Below, one piece after another: positions 26,054 to 34,651 of a stretch of 50,523 nucleotides of DNA (positions within the stretch are counted from its first letter, which is position 1; each line of letters begins with the position of its first letter). This DNA is from Alcaligenaceae bacterium (GTDB lineage Bacteria; Pseudomonadota; Gammaproteobacteria; Burkholderiales; Burkholderiaceae_B). The position numbers were made by a program, and so were the translations under genes. The notes under the pieces are model-generated. The model was not told where the DNA came from. It was given only the letters and a program-made list of their open reading frames with translations, and did no database searches. Location: assembly GCA_947379755.1 (NCBI GenBank), contig CANCOC010000014.1, positions 1 through 50,523 of the forward strand, read 5' to 3'.

Positions 26054-27414
26054 AAGTTGCAATCATCGGAGCAGGCTGGGCGGGACTGGCTGCAGCACTC
26101 GCGCTCAAACTTGCGGGCGTGCAGACCACCGTCTTTGAGGCCGCTCCGATCACTGGTGGTCGCGCCAGGCGTGTTGACGACAAAACCATGGGTGCCATCG
26201 ATAATGGGCAGCACTTGTTAATTGGTGCGTACACCGAAACGCTCGCCTTAATCCAGAGACTGCATCCTGAGACCCCGGCTGACACACTGCTGCTACGCCT
26301 GCCGATGCAACTCGAAAGCGCAGATGGAAGTTTTAGTTTGCGTGCGAGCGCACTGCCCTCTCCTATGCACGCATTAGGCGCAATACTCGGTGCAAAAGGA
26401 CTCGGACTGAAAGACAAGTGGCATGCGATCCGGATGATTGCCTCTCTGCGTATCAAAAAATGGCAAGCCTCCCCACTGCAAACTGTCTCGCAATTATTCA
26501 GTCAGTACAGCCAGACCCAATCGCTTTGTCAGCATCTATGGCAACCCTTGTGCCTGGCCACGCTCAATACGCCTGTCGAACTGGCAAGCGCACAATTATT
26601 TCTCAATGTCCTGCGTGACAGTCTCGATGCACCCACCCGGCATTCAGACCTGATCGTGCCACGCGTGGATCTCACTACACTCTGGCCCGAAGCTGCGGCA
26701 CAACAACTCACGCTGCGCCACCGCCATATCGTCAAAGAAATTCTGGTTGAAAATGATTGTGTGCGCATTGATGGCGAGATGTTTGAGGCGTGCATCGTTG
26801 CCACGCCGCCCTATGCCGTCCTGCGCATGCTGCAGTGCGATGGCCACACCCAGCAGATGCAGGCACTGAGGGCCGCGCTAGAGGCGTTTACCTATCGTCC
26901 GATCGCTACGCTCACCCTGCAACTGGAGCAGCCATGGCGCTTGCCCGTACCAATCCTGATGCTTGATGAAGCCCCAGACACTGGTCACTATGGTCAATGG
27001 TTATTCGCCAGAAAACAAGCCAATCAGTTCACCGTTGTCGTGAGCAATGCAGAAGACTTTCTCAAGCATGACCGATCAGCTTTTGTTGACGGCATCGTGC
27101 AACAGATCCAGCAGCAGGTAGCCCTGCATCCACAGGCACCGTCAGATATGCCCAAAGTCATGGCGCATCGACTCGTTGTTGAAAAACGAGCGACCTTCTC
27201 GGCAGAACCAGGCCTGATACGGCCCACTAACAAAACAGCCTGGTCCAGACTCGCACTGGCTGGAGACTGGACTGATACCGGTTACCCGGCCGTACTGGAA
27301 GGCGCCGTGCGCAGCGGTCAGCAGGCGGCACGGCAAATCATCGATGCTAGCCGCGCATGGCCTGAAACGTCATCAGGCCAAGCAGCGTCAGCAGCAGGGA
27401 ACCTGCAAGACTGA
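26050..27414 (+). CDS. hpnE: Hydroxysqualene dehydroxylase HpnE (454 aa)
   Basis: A flavin amine-oxidase/desaturase-like enzyme that reduces hydroxysqualene to squalene. The N-terminus is a dinucleotide-binding fold KVAIIGAGWAGLAAALAL with a terminal FEAAPITGGRARR; the C-terminus carries the FAD-contact LALAGDWTDTGYPAVLEGAVRSG. The start is most likely TTG 26050, which overlaps the hpnD TGA in the sequence TTGA and puts the protein start immediately before the Rossmann strand; an upstream ATG at 25927 lies deep inside hpnD and is not needed. Its last 68 nt overlap the convergent crcB gene. No squalene-hopene cyclase gene is in the window. Confidence 0.9.
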   Translation: MKVAIIGAGWAGLAAALALKLAGVQTTVFEAAPITGGRARRVDDKTMGAIDNGQHLLIGAYTETLALIQRLHPETPADTLLLRLPMQLESADGSFSLRASALPSPMHALGAILGAKGLGLKDKWHAIRMIASLRIKKWQASPLQTVSQLFSQYSQTQSLCQHLWQPLCLATLNTPVELASAQLFLNVLRDSLDAPTRHSDLIVPRVDLTTLWPEAAAQQLTLRHRHIVKEILVENDCVRIDGEMFEACIVATPPYAVLRMLQCDGHTQQMQALRAALEAFTYRPIATLTLQLEQPWRLPVPILMLDEAPDTGHYGQWLFARKQANQFTVVVSNAEDFLKHDRSAFVDGIVQQIQQQVALHPQAPSDMPKVMAHRLVVEKRATFSAEPGLIRPTNKTAWSRLALAGDWTDTGYPAVLEGAVRSGQQAARQIIDASRAWPETSSGQAASAAGNLQD

Positions 27415-27745
27415 TCGCGGCGTAACCGATCGCCATACCAAAGTGCCCCTCTTCGAGGAACGCCACGGTCTCGGCAGAAAAAGTTGAAAACGTAGTGAGC
27501 CCACCCATAAATCCGGTAATCATCAGCAGACGCCAGAACGGGGGCCATTCTGGATGTGCAGCAACAAGGGCCAGCACCAGGCCTACGAGATAACCACCCA
27601 GCATATTGGCGGCAAAGGTGCCCCAGGGAATGGCATCTGCGTGGCGGTTGAGCCAGATACCCAGAATCCAGCGCAGCCAGGCACCACTTGTCGCGCCGAG
27701 CGCCACGGCAAGAAAATGAATCGGGGTGAGTAACTGTGTGGCCAT
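27347..27745 (-). CDS. crcB: Fluoride channel CrcB/Fluc (132 aa)
   Basis: A four-helix dual-topology membrane protein that exports fluoride. Family signatures: ATSGAWLRWILG, GTFAANMLGGYLVG with the pore Asn in TM2, and GGLTTFSTFSAE in TM3. I place the start at ATG 27745 giving 132 residues, the usual size; the longer open frame to 27967 runs into thrC. It follows thrC by 43 nt and its 3' end is antisense to the last 68 nt of hpnE. No fluoride riboswitch fits in the gap. Confidence 0.92.
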   Translation of the reverse strand: MATQLLTPIHFLAVALGATSGAWLRWILGIWLNRHADAIPWGTFAANMLGGYLVGLVLALVAAHPEWPPFWRLLMITGFMGGLTTFSTFSAETVAFLEEGHFGMAIGYAAISLAGSLLLTLLGLMTFQAMRG

Positions 27746-27788
27746 AAACAACTCCGGATAAAAGTACTCGACCCCCGGTGCAGCAGGA

Positions 27789-29198
27789 TCAGATCGTTGC
27801 GTGCGCGGTGATATATGCCCTGACAGACTCCACATCGCAAGGCAGCACCGTAAAGTGTTGTGGTCGCGACTCGAGGTCTTCAAAACCGGCGGGAACGGGA
27901 GCAGGATGGCCAAGCGCTTCTTCGATGACTTCCGAGAATTTGGCTGGCAATGCTGTCTCGAGCACAATCATCGGAATACCTGGTTCGACCAACGCTTGCG
28001 CAACTTTTACACCATCAGCGGTATGCGGATCGATCAGCATGCCGGTTCGATCCATCACGGAACGAATCGTGGCAAGTCGGTCGTGGTGCGTGCTGCTGCC
28101 GGCCTGGAATCCATATTTTGATTCAAACTCCGGCTTGTATGCAGAGAGATCAAAGGATCCTTTTTCTGCCAGTTCATCCCAGAGTGCCTTGACACGCGCA
28201 GGATCACGGCCGACCAGATCAAATACAAACCGCTCGAAATTCGATGCGCGTGAAATATCCATCGACGGACTGGAGGTCACAAAAGTTTGTGCTGCAACGC
28301 GTGGGCGATAAACACCTGTACGAAAAAATTCTTCGAGCACATTGTTTTCGTTGGTTGCCAATACCAGACGGCGAATCGGCAGGCCCATTGTGCGGGCAAT
28401 GTGACCGGCAAGAATATTGCCAAAGTTGCCCGAGGGGACGGCAAAAGAAACCTGCTGCCCCGCTCCGGTCGTCGCACGCAGCCAGCCATGAAAGTAGTAA
28501 ACCACCTGGGCGGCAATGCGTGCCCAGTTGATCGAATTGACAGCACCCAGATGCCACTTGGCTTTAAAAGACAGATCACTGGCTAGCGCCTTGACGACGT
28601 CCTGCGCCTGATCAAAGTTTCCTTTAACTGCAATATTATGGATATTGGGATCCTGCAGGGAATACATCTGTGCACGTTGAAACGCACTCATGCGGCCCTC
28701 GGGCGACAACATGAACACCGCTACAGCGTCCTTGCCGCGCATGGCATATTCGGCAGCCGAGCCGGTATCACCAGAGGTCGCCCCCAGAATATTGAGCGTC
28801 GCGCCACGCTCACGCAACACATGCGGGAACACCTGGCCCAGAAACTGCATGGCCATGTCTTTAAAAGCAAGCGTCGGTCCTTCAGACAATCCCAGCAAAA
28901 ACATGCCGCCGTACAGCGGACGCAAGGGCACGATATCCTCGCTCATGAACACATCAGTACGATATGCCTCACGCGTGAGCTGATTGAGTATCGGGCGGTC
29001 AATGTCGGTCACAAAAAGCGACAGGATTTCTGCGGCAAGTGCGTGATAGGGCAAGGTCCGCCAGGATTCAAGCTGATCTGCAGAAATCGCTGGAATGCTT
29101 TCTGGGATTGCCAGACCGCCATCCGGGGCAAGACCCTCAAGCAAAATATCCGAGAACTCCAGCGGGGCCATGCCACCACGTGTTGAGAGGTATTTCAT
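27789..29198 (-). CDS. thrC: Threonine synthase (469 aa)
   Basis: PLP enzyme that makes threonine from O-phosphohomoserine. N-terminus YLSTRGGMAPLEFSD is typical of the long ThrC class; the PLP Lys is in GPTLAFKDMAMQF (about residue 111), the phosphate-binding loop in LGATSGDTGSAAEYA, and the cofactor-ring contact in AVPSGNFGNILAG. Full length. The ATG overlaps the hom stop codon by 4 nt, so alaC-hom-thrC are translationally coupled; crcB follows after 43 nt. Confidence 0.97.
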   Translation of the reverse strand: MKYLSTRGGMAPLEFSDILLEGLAPDGGLAIPESIPAISADQLESWRTLPYHALAAEILSLFVTDIDRPILNQLTREAYRTDVFMSEDIVPLRPLYGGMFLLGLSEGPTLAFKDMAMQFLGQVFPHVLRERGATLNILGATSGDTGSAAEYAMRGKDAVAVFMLSPEGRMSAFQRAQMYSLQDPNIHNIAVKGNFDQAQDVVKALASDLSFKAKWHLGAVNSINWARIAAQVVYYFHGWLRATTGAGQQVSFAVPSGNFGNILAGHIARTMGLPIRRLVLATNENNVLEEFFRTGVYRPRVAAQTFVTSSPSMDISRASNFERFVFDLVGRDPARVKALWDELAEKGSFDLSAYKPEFESKYGFQAGSSTHHDRLATIRSVMDRTGMLIDPHTADGVKVAQALVEPGIPMIVLETALPAKFSEVIEEALGHPAPVPAGFEDLESRPQHFTVLPCDVESVRAYITAHATI

Positions 29199-30502
29199 GT
29201 CAGGCTTTCCATACGCAGGCGCGTTACATGTGAACGCACAAATGGGAGTGCTTCGATCGCAGTGATCGCGATATTCACATCGCGTTCAAGTGCTTGGTGT
29301 GTCAGGAAGATCAAGTCTGCCATATCCTGATCTTCACTAGGCTGCTGGATCATTGAGCCAATCGAAATTCCGGAATCGGCAAGCAAGCGTGTCAGGTCCG
29401 CCAGCACGCCAGGCTGATCTGCAACCGTCAGACGCAGGTAATACGAAGTGATCACCTCTTCGATTGACAGGATGGGCGTATCGGCCATTGCATCAGGCTG
29501 GAATGCCAGATGGGGGACACGATGCTCAGGATCTGAGGTCAACAGGCGCGTCACGTCGACCAGATCTGCCACCACGGCCGAAGCAGTAGGCTCTTCGCCC
29601 GCACCTTTGCCGTAATACAGCGTTTGCCCGACGGCATCACCGTTGACCAGCACAGCATTCATCGCGCCTTCAACATTGGCCAGCAGGGACTTGCTCGGCA
29701 CCAGCGCGGGGTGCACACGCAGCTCAATCCCCAGGGGACGTCGCTTGGTAATGCCCAGCAACTTGATGCGATAACCCAGCCGTTCGGCCATTTTGATATC
29801 AACTGCAGCAAGCTTGGAAATCCCTTCGATATAGGCCTTGTCAAACTGCACTGGAATACCAAAAGCAAGCGAAGCCAGCAACGTCAGCTTATGCGCAGCA
29901 TCTACACCTTCGATATCAAAGGTCGGGTCTGCCTCGGCATAACCAAGCTTTTGTGCCTGGGCAAGGACCGTTTCGAATGGCAGGCCATGAGTCCGCATTT
30001 CAGAAAGAATGAAATTAGTAGTGCCGTTGATAATTCCGGCGACCCACTGGATTCTGTTTGCGGTCAGTCCCTCGCGCATCGCCTTGATGATTGGAATACC
30101 ACCCGCTACTGCAGCCTCAAAGGCGACGATCACTCCGCGTGCCGAAGCAGCGGCAAAAATTTCATTGCCATGCTTGGCAAGCAAAGCTTTATTGGCTGTA
30201 ACAACATGCTTGCCGTTTGCGATGGCTTCAAGCACGAGTTCACGTGCCAGGGTTTCGCCGCCGATCAGTTCGACCACGATGTCGATCGAGGGATCACACA
30301 CCACTGCATGCGGATCGGCACCGACTACAACATCCGGTCCCAGCAAAGCGCGCGCACGCGTGACATCCCTGACTGCCACGCGCGTCACTTCAATACTGCG
30401 TCCGGCCCGGCGGGAGATTTCTTGCGCGTTGCGCGCCAGTACCTTCCAGGTACCACCGCCCACAACACCCAGTCCCAATAGTCCAACTTTGATTGATTCC
30501 AT
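29195..30502 (-). CDS. hom: Homoserine dehydrogenase (435 aa)
   Basis: Converts aspartate semialdehyde to homoserine, the branch to threonine and methionine. It has an N-terminal nucleotide fold GLLGLGVVGGGTWKVL, the substrate region with GIINGTTNFIL near residue 170, the catalytic YAEADPTFDIEGVDAAHK motif, and a C-terminal ACT regulatory domain (about 345-430) with LTVADQPGVLADL for threonine feedback. No aspartokinase is fused, so the kinase must be elsewhere. Its ATG overlaps the alaC stop by one base (TAATG). Confidence 0.96.
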   Translation of the reverse strand: MESIKVGLLGLGVVGGGTWKVLARNAQEISRRAGRSIEVTRVAVRDVTRARALLGPDVVVGADPHAVVCDPSIDIVVELIGGETLARELVLEAIANGKHVVTANKALLAKHGNEIFAAASARGVIVAFEAAVAGGIPIIKAMREGLTANRIQWVAGIINGTTNFILSEMRTHGLPFETVLAQAQKLGYAEADPTFDIEGVDAAHKLTLLASLAFGIPVQFDKAYIEGISKLAAVDIKMAERLGYRIKLLGITKRRPLGIELRVHPALVPSKSLLANVEGAMNAVLVNGDAVGQTLYYGKGAGEEPTASAVVADLVDVTRLLTSDPEHRVPHLAFQPDAMADTPILSIEEVITSYYLRLTVADQPGVLADLTRLLADSGISIGSMIQQPSEDQDMADLIFLTHQALERDVNIAITAIEALPFVRSHVTRLRMESLT

Positions 30503-31686
30503 TACAGCAGCCCATCCTTACGGAACATCTCTTTAATGCCGCGCACAGCTTGGCGGGTGCGCTGCTCATTTTCTATCAAGGCAAAGCGAACATATTCATC
30601 GCCATAGTCGCCAAAACCAATGCCGGGCGATACCGCAACTTTTGCTTCCTGAAGAATACGCTTGGCAAACTCCAGCGAGCCCATGGCGCGGTAGACCTCA
30701 GGGATATGTGCCCAGATGTACATCGAAGCCTTCGGATTCTCAACCATCCAGCCGGCTTCGTGCAGGCCTTTGACCAGGACATCACGGCGGCTCTGATATT
30801 TTTCGACAACTTCACGCACACAGTCCTGCGGACCGTCCAGTGCAGCAATCGAGGCCACCTGGATTGGGGTGAAGGTTCCGTAGTCGTGATAGCTCTTGAT
30901 TCGTGCCAGTGCGTTGACCAGCTCGGCATTGCCCACCATGAAGCCTACACGCCAGCCAGCCATGTTGTAGCTTTTGCTCATCGTAAAAAACTCTACCGCA
31001 ACTTCGCGGGCACGGGGGACCTGCATGATTGACGGCGCCTGATACCCGTCGAAACAAATGTCGGCATAGGCCAGATCATGCACCACGATGATGTTGTGCT
31101 CAAGTGCAAGTGCAATCACGCGTTCAAAGAACGACAGGTCAACACATTGAGCGGTAGGATTACTGGGAAAACCCAGAATCATCATCTTGGGCTTGGGAAT
31201 TGTTTCGCGCACCGCACGTTCAAGTTCCTCAAAGAAATCCGTCCCGGGGGTCATGCGCACAGAACGAATATTCGCGCCAGCGATGACTGCACCGTAAATA
31301 TGGATCGGGTAGCTTGGATTAGGGACCAGCACCGTGTCACCCACATCAAGGGTGGCGAGCATCAGGTGGGCCAGGCCTTCTTTGGAACCGATGGTGACGA
31401 TGGCTTCGGAATCCGGATCGAACTGCACATCATAGCGACGGGCATACCAATCGGTAATCGCCCTGCGCAGGCGCGGAATGCCTTTGGAGACCGAGTAACC
31501 ATGGGTGGTCGGACGCTCTGTCGCTTCGACCATTTTTTCAACGATATGCGCCGGCGTCGGTCCATCCGGGTTGCCCATAGACATATCAATGATGTCCTCC
31601 CCGCGATGACGCGCCGCCATTTTGAGCTCGCTCGTGATGTTGAACACGTAGGGTGGCAAACGCTCGATACGGGGAAACTTCCTCAT
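30502..31686 (-). CDS. alaC: AlaC-type aminotransferase (394 aa)
   Basis: Class I/II PLP aminotransferase of the AlaC (YfdZ) type, which in E. coli forms alanine from pyruvate and glutamate. The N-terminus has [11 protein letters not shown] and [12 protein letters not shown]; the PLP Lys is in [14 protein letters not shown] (about residue 237), and the phosphate-binding Arg is in the same motif. Full length. AAGGA precedes ATG 31686. It is the first gene of the threonine operon, transcribed from the AT-rich 236-nt divergent region. The link of AlaC with hom-thrC is common in betaproteobacteria, but its exact in vivo substrate in this pathway is not shown by sequence. Confidence 0.92.
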   Translation of the reverse strand: MRKFPRIERLPPYVFNITSELKMAARHRGEDIIDMSMGNPDGPTPAHIVEKMVEATERPTTHGYSVSKGIPRLRRAITDWYARRYDVQFDPDSEAIVTIGSKEGLAHLMLATLDVGDTVLVPNPSYPIHIYGAVIAGANIRSVRMTPGTDFFEELERAVRETIPKPKMMILGFPSNPTAQCVDLSFFERVIALALEHNIIVVHDLAYADICFDGYQAPSIMQVPRAREVAVEFFTMSKSYNMAGWRVGFMVGNAELVNALARIKSYHDYGTFTPIQVASIAALDGPQDCVREVVEKYQSRRDVLVKGLHEAGWMVENPKASMYIWAHIPEVYRAMGSLEFAKRILQEAKVAVSPGIGFGDYGDEYVRFALIENEQRTRQAVRGIKEMFRKDGLL

Positions 31687-31922
31687 GATAATCCTTGAAT
31701 AACAATCAAACGCGAAAAAACCAAATAAATTTTAGTTTAACGAAGTAAATAATAATATTTGCAGTGCAGCAAAACCCAATAATCTAGCGCATCATGGGGT
31801 TACCCGCAAATCGACTACAAATCAAGCAAAAAACCATATTCAAAAGAGACCCAAACATGCGCTGTGCTGCATCTGATTGCATATGAGTGCGCTATGATCA
31901 AATGAACCTGCCGGAGTATTGA
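31687..31922. promoter_or_regulatory. AT-rich divergent intergenic region alaC / Mth938-like gene
   Basis: The largest gap in the window (236 nt) and visibly more AT-rich than the genes around it. It must hold promoters for both directions. A TATGAT (31893-31898) lies 24 nt before the rightward start but lacks a good -35. The left half has several A/T hexamers that could be -10 elements for alaC. A TTTGC/GCAAA pair (31758-31773) resembles a small operator. No leader peptide rich in Thr or Ile is visible, so attenuation of the threonine operon is not supported. Confidence 0.5.
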
Positions 31923-32372
31923 TTGAAGCTACACACAGATACCAACTCGGCAATGAACACCGTGACCGCATATGGCAACGGCTTTGTCGAGATCAACAAA
32001 CTGCGCTACGACCATGCGATTGCGTTTGGACCTCTCGGGGCAATCGCACGCTGGCCGGCCCTGCACCCTTCAGATATCTCCACTGACCTGTTGCTTGCCG
32101 CTGCCGGAATATCCATGCAACCACTGGATCCGATGGCCTTTCTGGACGCAGACGAGACAGCCACACCACAGTTTACCGGTGAACGCCCCGAAGTCCTGCT
32201 GATTGGCACGGGTGCCAGGCAAGTCTTGCTGGGGCACCATATCATCGGACCATTACTGAAAATCGGTATCGGTGTCGAATGCATGAGCACGCAGGCCGCT
32301 GCCCGCACCTACAACATCCTGATGTCCGAAGGACGTCAGGTGATCGCTGCACTTTTGCCGGAGATTGAATGA
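31923..32372 (+). CDS. Mth938-like domain protein (DUF498, 149 aa)
   Basis: A small cytoplasmic protein of the Mth938/NDUFAF3-like fold. The family core is visible as PEVLLIGTGARQVLL, GIGVECMSTQAAARTYNILMSEGR and the C-terminal VIAALLP. Bacterial members have no firmly known reaction. Translation most likely begins at TTG 31923, because GGAG (31913-31916) is 6 nt upstream; an ATG at 31953 is the alternative and lacks a ribosome site. Its TGA overlaps the next ATG by 4 nt, coupling it to bcp. Confidence 0.85.
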   Translation: MKLHTDTNSAMNTVTAYGNGFVEINKLRYDHAIAFGPLGAIARWPALHPSDISTDLLLAAAGISMQPLDPMAFLDADETATPQFTGERPEVLLIGTGARQVLLGHHIIGPLLKIGIGVECMSTQAAARTYNILMSEGRQVIAALLPEIE

Positions 32373-32842
32373 AAATGACCACACCCATGATTGGCAAACC
32401 CGCTCCGGCCTTTAGTGCCACCAGTACCTTTGGTACGATTTCACTTGAACAATGTGCCGGACGCGGAGTCATCCTGTACTTTTATCCCAAAGACAATACG
32501 CCTGGCTGCACGACTGAAACGCAGGATTTCAAAACACTGCACGAAGCGTTTTTAGCTGCAGGATGTGTGGTGATTGGCGCATCAAGGGACTCACTCAAAT
32601 CCCATGAAAATTTCAGTCTTAAACTCGAACTGCCTTTTCCGCTCATTGCGGACAAAGAAGAAATCCTTTGCAATCAGTATGACGTCATCAAGCAAAAACA
32701 GATGTATGGCAAACAGGTCCGAGGCATCGAACGCAGCACATTTCTGATAGACGCGAGCGGCAAACTTGTGCAGATGTGGCGTGGCGTCAAGGTGCCCGGC
32801 CACGCCCAGGAAGTTCTCGAATCCGCCCGCAGCCTGACTTAA
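32369..32842 (+). CDS. bcp: Peroxiredoxin of the Bcp/PrxQ family (157 aa)
   Basis: Thiol peroxidase reducing H2O2 and organic peroxides. The thioredoxin-like fold has YFYPKDNTPGCTTE with the peroxidatic Cys47, the Thr44 and the following Arg in IERSTFLID. The usual Bcp resolving Cys, five residues after the first, is missing: the segment reads CTTETQDF. Other Cys residues sit at about 29, 66 and 101. It therefore probably works by a one-Cys mechanism or uses another residue for the disulfide. It lies in a Mth938-bcp-phoH run and starts by a 4-nt overlap. Confidence 0.92.
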   Translation: MKMTTPMIGKPAPAFSATSTFGTISLEQCAGRGVILYFYPKDNTPGCTTETQDFKTLHEAFLAAGCVVIGASRDSLKSHENFSLKLELPFPLIADKEEILCNQYDVIKQKQMYGKQVRGIERSTFLIDASGKLVQMWRGVKVPGHAQEVLESARSLT

Positions 32843-32870
32843 TCCCTTTTAAATCTGGAGAGTACTTCTT

Positions 32871-34631
32871 ATGCCACTGCCGAAGCTACCGACTCGTCCT
32901 GCAGAAATACTAGACCTGAAGTCTTCACGCGCATCGATTGCCCAGACTGCTGCGCAGACAGAAGTCGCTGAACCCAGGCTCAGCAGCATGGAAGCCATTC
33001 TTGCCAAGTCAAAACGTCCAGGCGCCGCTGACAAGCTGTCGCCTCCCGTTCTGAGTACGAAGTCAGCCACCGGCGCTCCAGTCAAGACCCCCTCGCGTGC
33101 ATCGGTGCTATCGCCTGTTATGCGTGAGGATCAGGATCAGGGCACCGCCACGCCGGTTATCCCGGCTCAGACACGCACGGTCAGCAAACCCAAACGGAAC
33201 AATAAAAAATCCGGCGATCAGGGTACCCGCAAACTGTTCGTGCTCGACACCAACGTTTTATTGCACGATCCAAGCTCGCTCTTCCGTTTTGAAGAACATG
33301 ACGTTTTCCTGCCCATGATGACGCTCGAAGAACTCGACCATCAGAAGAAAGGCATGTCTGAAGTCGCACGTAACGCGCGTCAGGTGAGCCGCTCGCTCGA
33401 CACGCTGGTCGGGGATCACCGCAATCTTGAAGAAGGCTTGCCGCTCAACAGTCAGGGCAATAAAGATGCAACAGGCCGTCTGTTTTTTCAGACAACCGCA
33501 ATGGCAAGCACCCTCCCGCCTGGCTTACCCATGGGCAAGGCGGACAATCAGATTCTGGGTGTCGTGCGCGCACTGCAGGATCTGCACAGCACGCGCGAAG
33601 TCGTGCTGGTGTCGAAAGATATCAACATGCGCCTCAAGGCGCGCACGCTGTCTCTGGCTGCAGAGGATTATTTCAATGACCAGGTCCTGGAAGACTCCGA
33701 CCTGCTCTACTCAGGCGTGCTTCAGCTGCCTGAAAATTTCTGGAATAAACACGGCAAAGATGTTGAGTCCTGGCAGCAGGGAGGCACCACGTTTTATAAA
33801 ATCAGTGGCCCCATGTGCAGCCAGTTCATCGTCAATCAGTTTGTCTATTTTGAGGGTTCGATGCCGCTCTACGCGCAGGTGCGCGAAGTCAGTGGCAAGA
33901 CAGCGGTGCTCGCGACCCTGCGCGATTACACGCATGGCAAAAATAATGTCTGGGGTGTCATCGCACGCAACCGCGAACAAAATTTTGCAATGAATCTGCT
34001 GATGAATCCAGATTGTGATTTTGTTTCGCTGCTCGGTCAGGCGGGCACAGGTAAAACGCTGATGACGCTTGCAGCGGGTCTGGCACAAGTACTTGAAACC
34101 AAGCGCTACTCGGAAATCATCGTCACACGTGTGACCGTGCCGGTTGGTGAGGACATTGGCTTTCTGCCTGGTACCGAAGAAGAAAAAATGGGTCCATGGA
34201 TGGGCGCACTCGAGGACAACCTTGAAGTCCTCAACATGGGTGAAACCGAGGGAGGTACGACAGCAACAGGCGTCACTGGCAATGAATGGGGAGGACGTTC
34301 AGCCACCATGGATTTGATTCGCTCGCGCATCAAAATCAAATCCCTGAACTTCATGCGGGGTCGTACGTTTTTGAATAAATACCTGATCATCGATGAAGCG
34401 CAGAACCTGACGCCCAAACAAATGAAGACACTGATCACCCGTGCAGGTCCAGGCACAAAAGTCGTATGCCTGGGCAACATCGCGCAGATCGACACACCCT
34501 ATCTGACTGAGGGCAGCTCAGGCCTGACGTTTGTTGTGGATCGCTTTAAAGGCTGGCCACACTCGGGCACCATCACCCTGCAACGCGGCGAGCGCTCACG
34601 TCTGGCCGACTATGCTGGCGAAGTCCTTTAG
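32871..34631 (+). CDS. PIN-domain PhoH-family ATPase (586 aa)
   Basis: PhoH2-type fusion of a PIN ribonuclease domain and a PhoH P-loop ATPase, proposed to unwind and cut RNA. Residues 1-120 are low-complexity and probably disordered; the PIN domain starts at LFVLDTNVLLHDP (about 123-135) with the first metal Asp; the PhoH domain contains the Walker A GQAGTGKT (about 389-396) and Walker B YLIIDEAQNLTP, then GNIAQIDTPYL. GGAGAG precedes ATG 32871 by about nine bases. The N-terminal extension is longer than in many homologues; its role is unknown. It precedes pdxA by 20 nt. Confidence 0.9.
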   Translation: MPLPKLPTRPAEILDLKSSRASIAQTAAQTEVAEPRLSSMEAILAKSKRPGAADKLSPPVLSTKSATGAPVKTPSRASVLSPVMREDQDQGTATPVIPAQTRTVSKPKRNNKKSGDQGTRKLFVLDTNVLLHDPSSLFRFEEHDVFLPMMTLEELDHQKKGMSEVARNARQVSRSLDTLVGDHRNLEEGLPLNSQGNKDATGRLFFQTTAMASTLPPGLPMGKADNQILGVVRALQDLHSTREVVLVSKDINMRLKARTLSLAAEDYFNDQVLEDSDLLYSGVLQLPENFWNKHGKDVESWQQGGTTFYKISGPMCSQFIVNQFVYFEGSMPLYAQVREVSGKTAVLATLRDYTHGKNNVWGVIARNREQNFAMNLLMNPDCDFVSLLGQAGTGKTLMTLAAGLAQVLETKRYSEIIVTRVTVPVGEDIGFLPGTEEEKMGPWMGALEDNLEVLNMGETEGGTTATGVTGNEWGGRSATMDLIRSRIKIKSLNFMRGRTFLNKYLIIDEAQNLTPKQMKTLITRAGPGTKVVCLGNIAQIDTPYLTEGSSGLTFVVDRFKGWPHSGTITLQRGERSRLADYAGEVL

Positions 34632-34651
34632 CACGCAGCGACCAGCCGTTC

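Noticed and set aside
27746-27788. Fluoride riboswitch in front of crcB
   Set aside because: Only 43 nt separate it from thrC and no motif of that type can be folded there by eye.
29624-30481. Long open frames opposite real genes (285 aa opposite hom; also 305 aa at 42641-43558, 211 aa at 5500-6135, 207 aa at 6538-7161 and 205 aa at 13817-14434)
   Set aside because: They lie wholly antisense to strong genes, have no recognisable domains or ribosome sites and are typical by-products of the codon usage.
31687-31922. Threonine/isoleucine leader peptide for the threonine operon
   Set aside because: No short frame rich in Thr or Ile and no terminator pair is visible before alaC.
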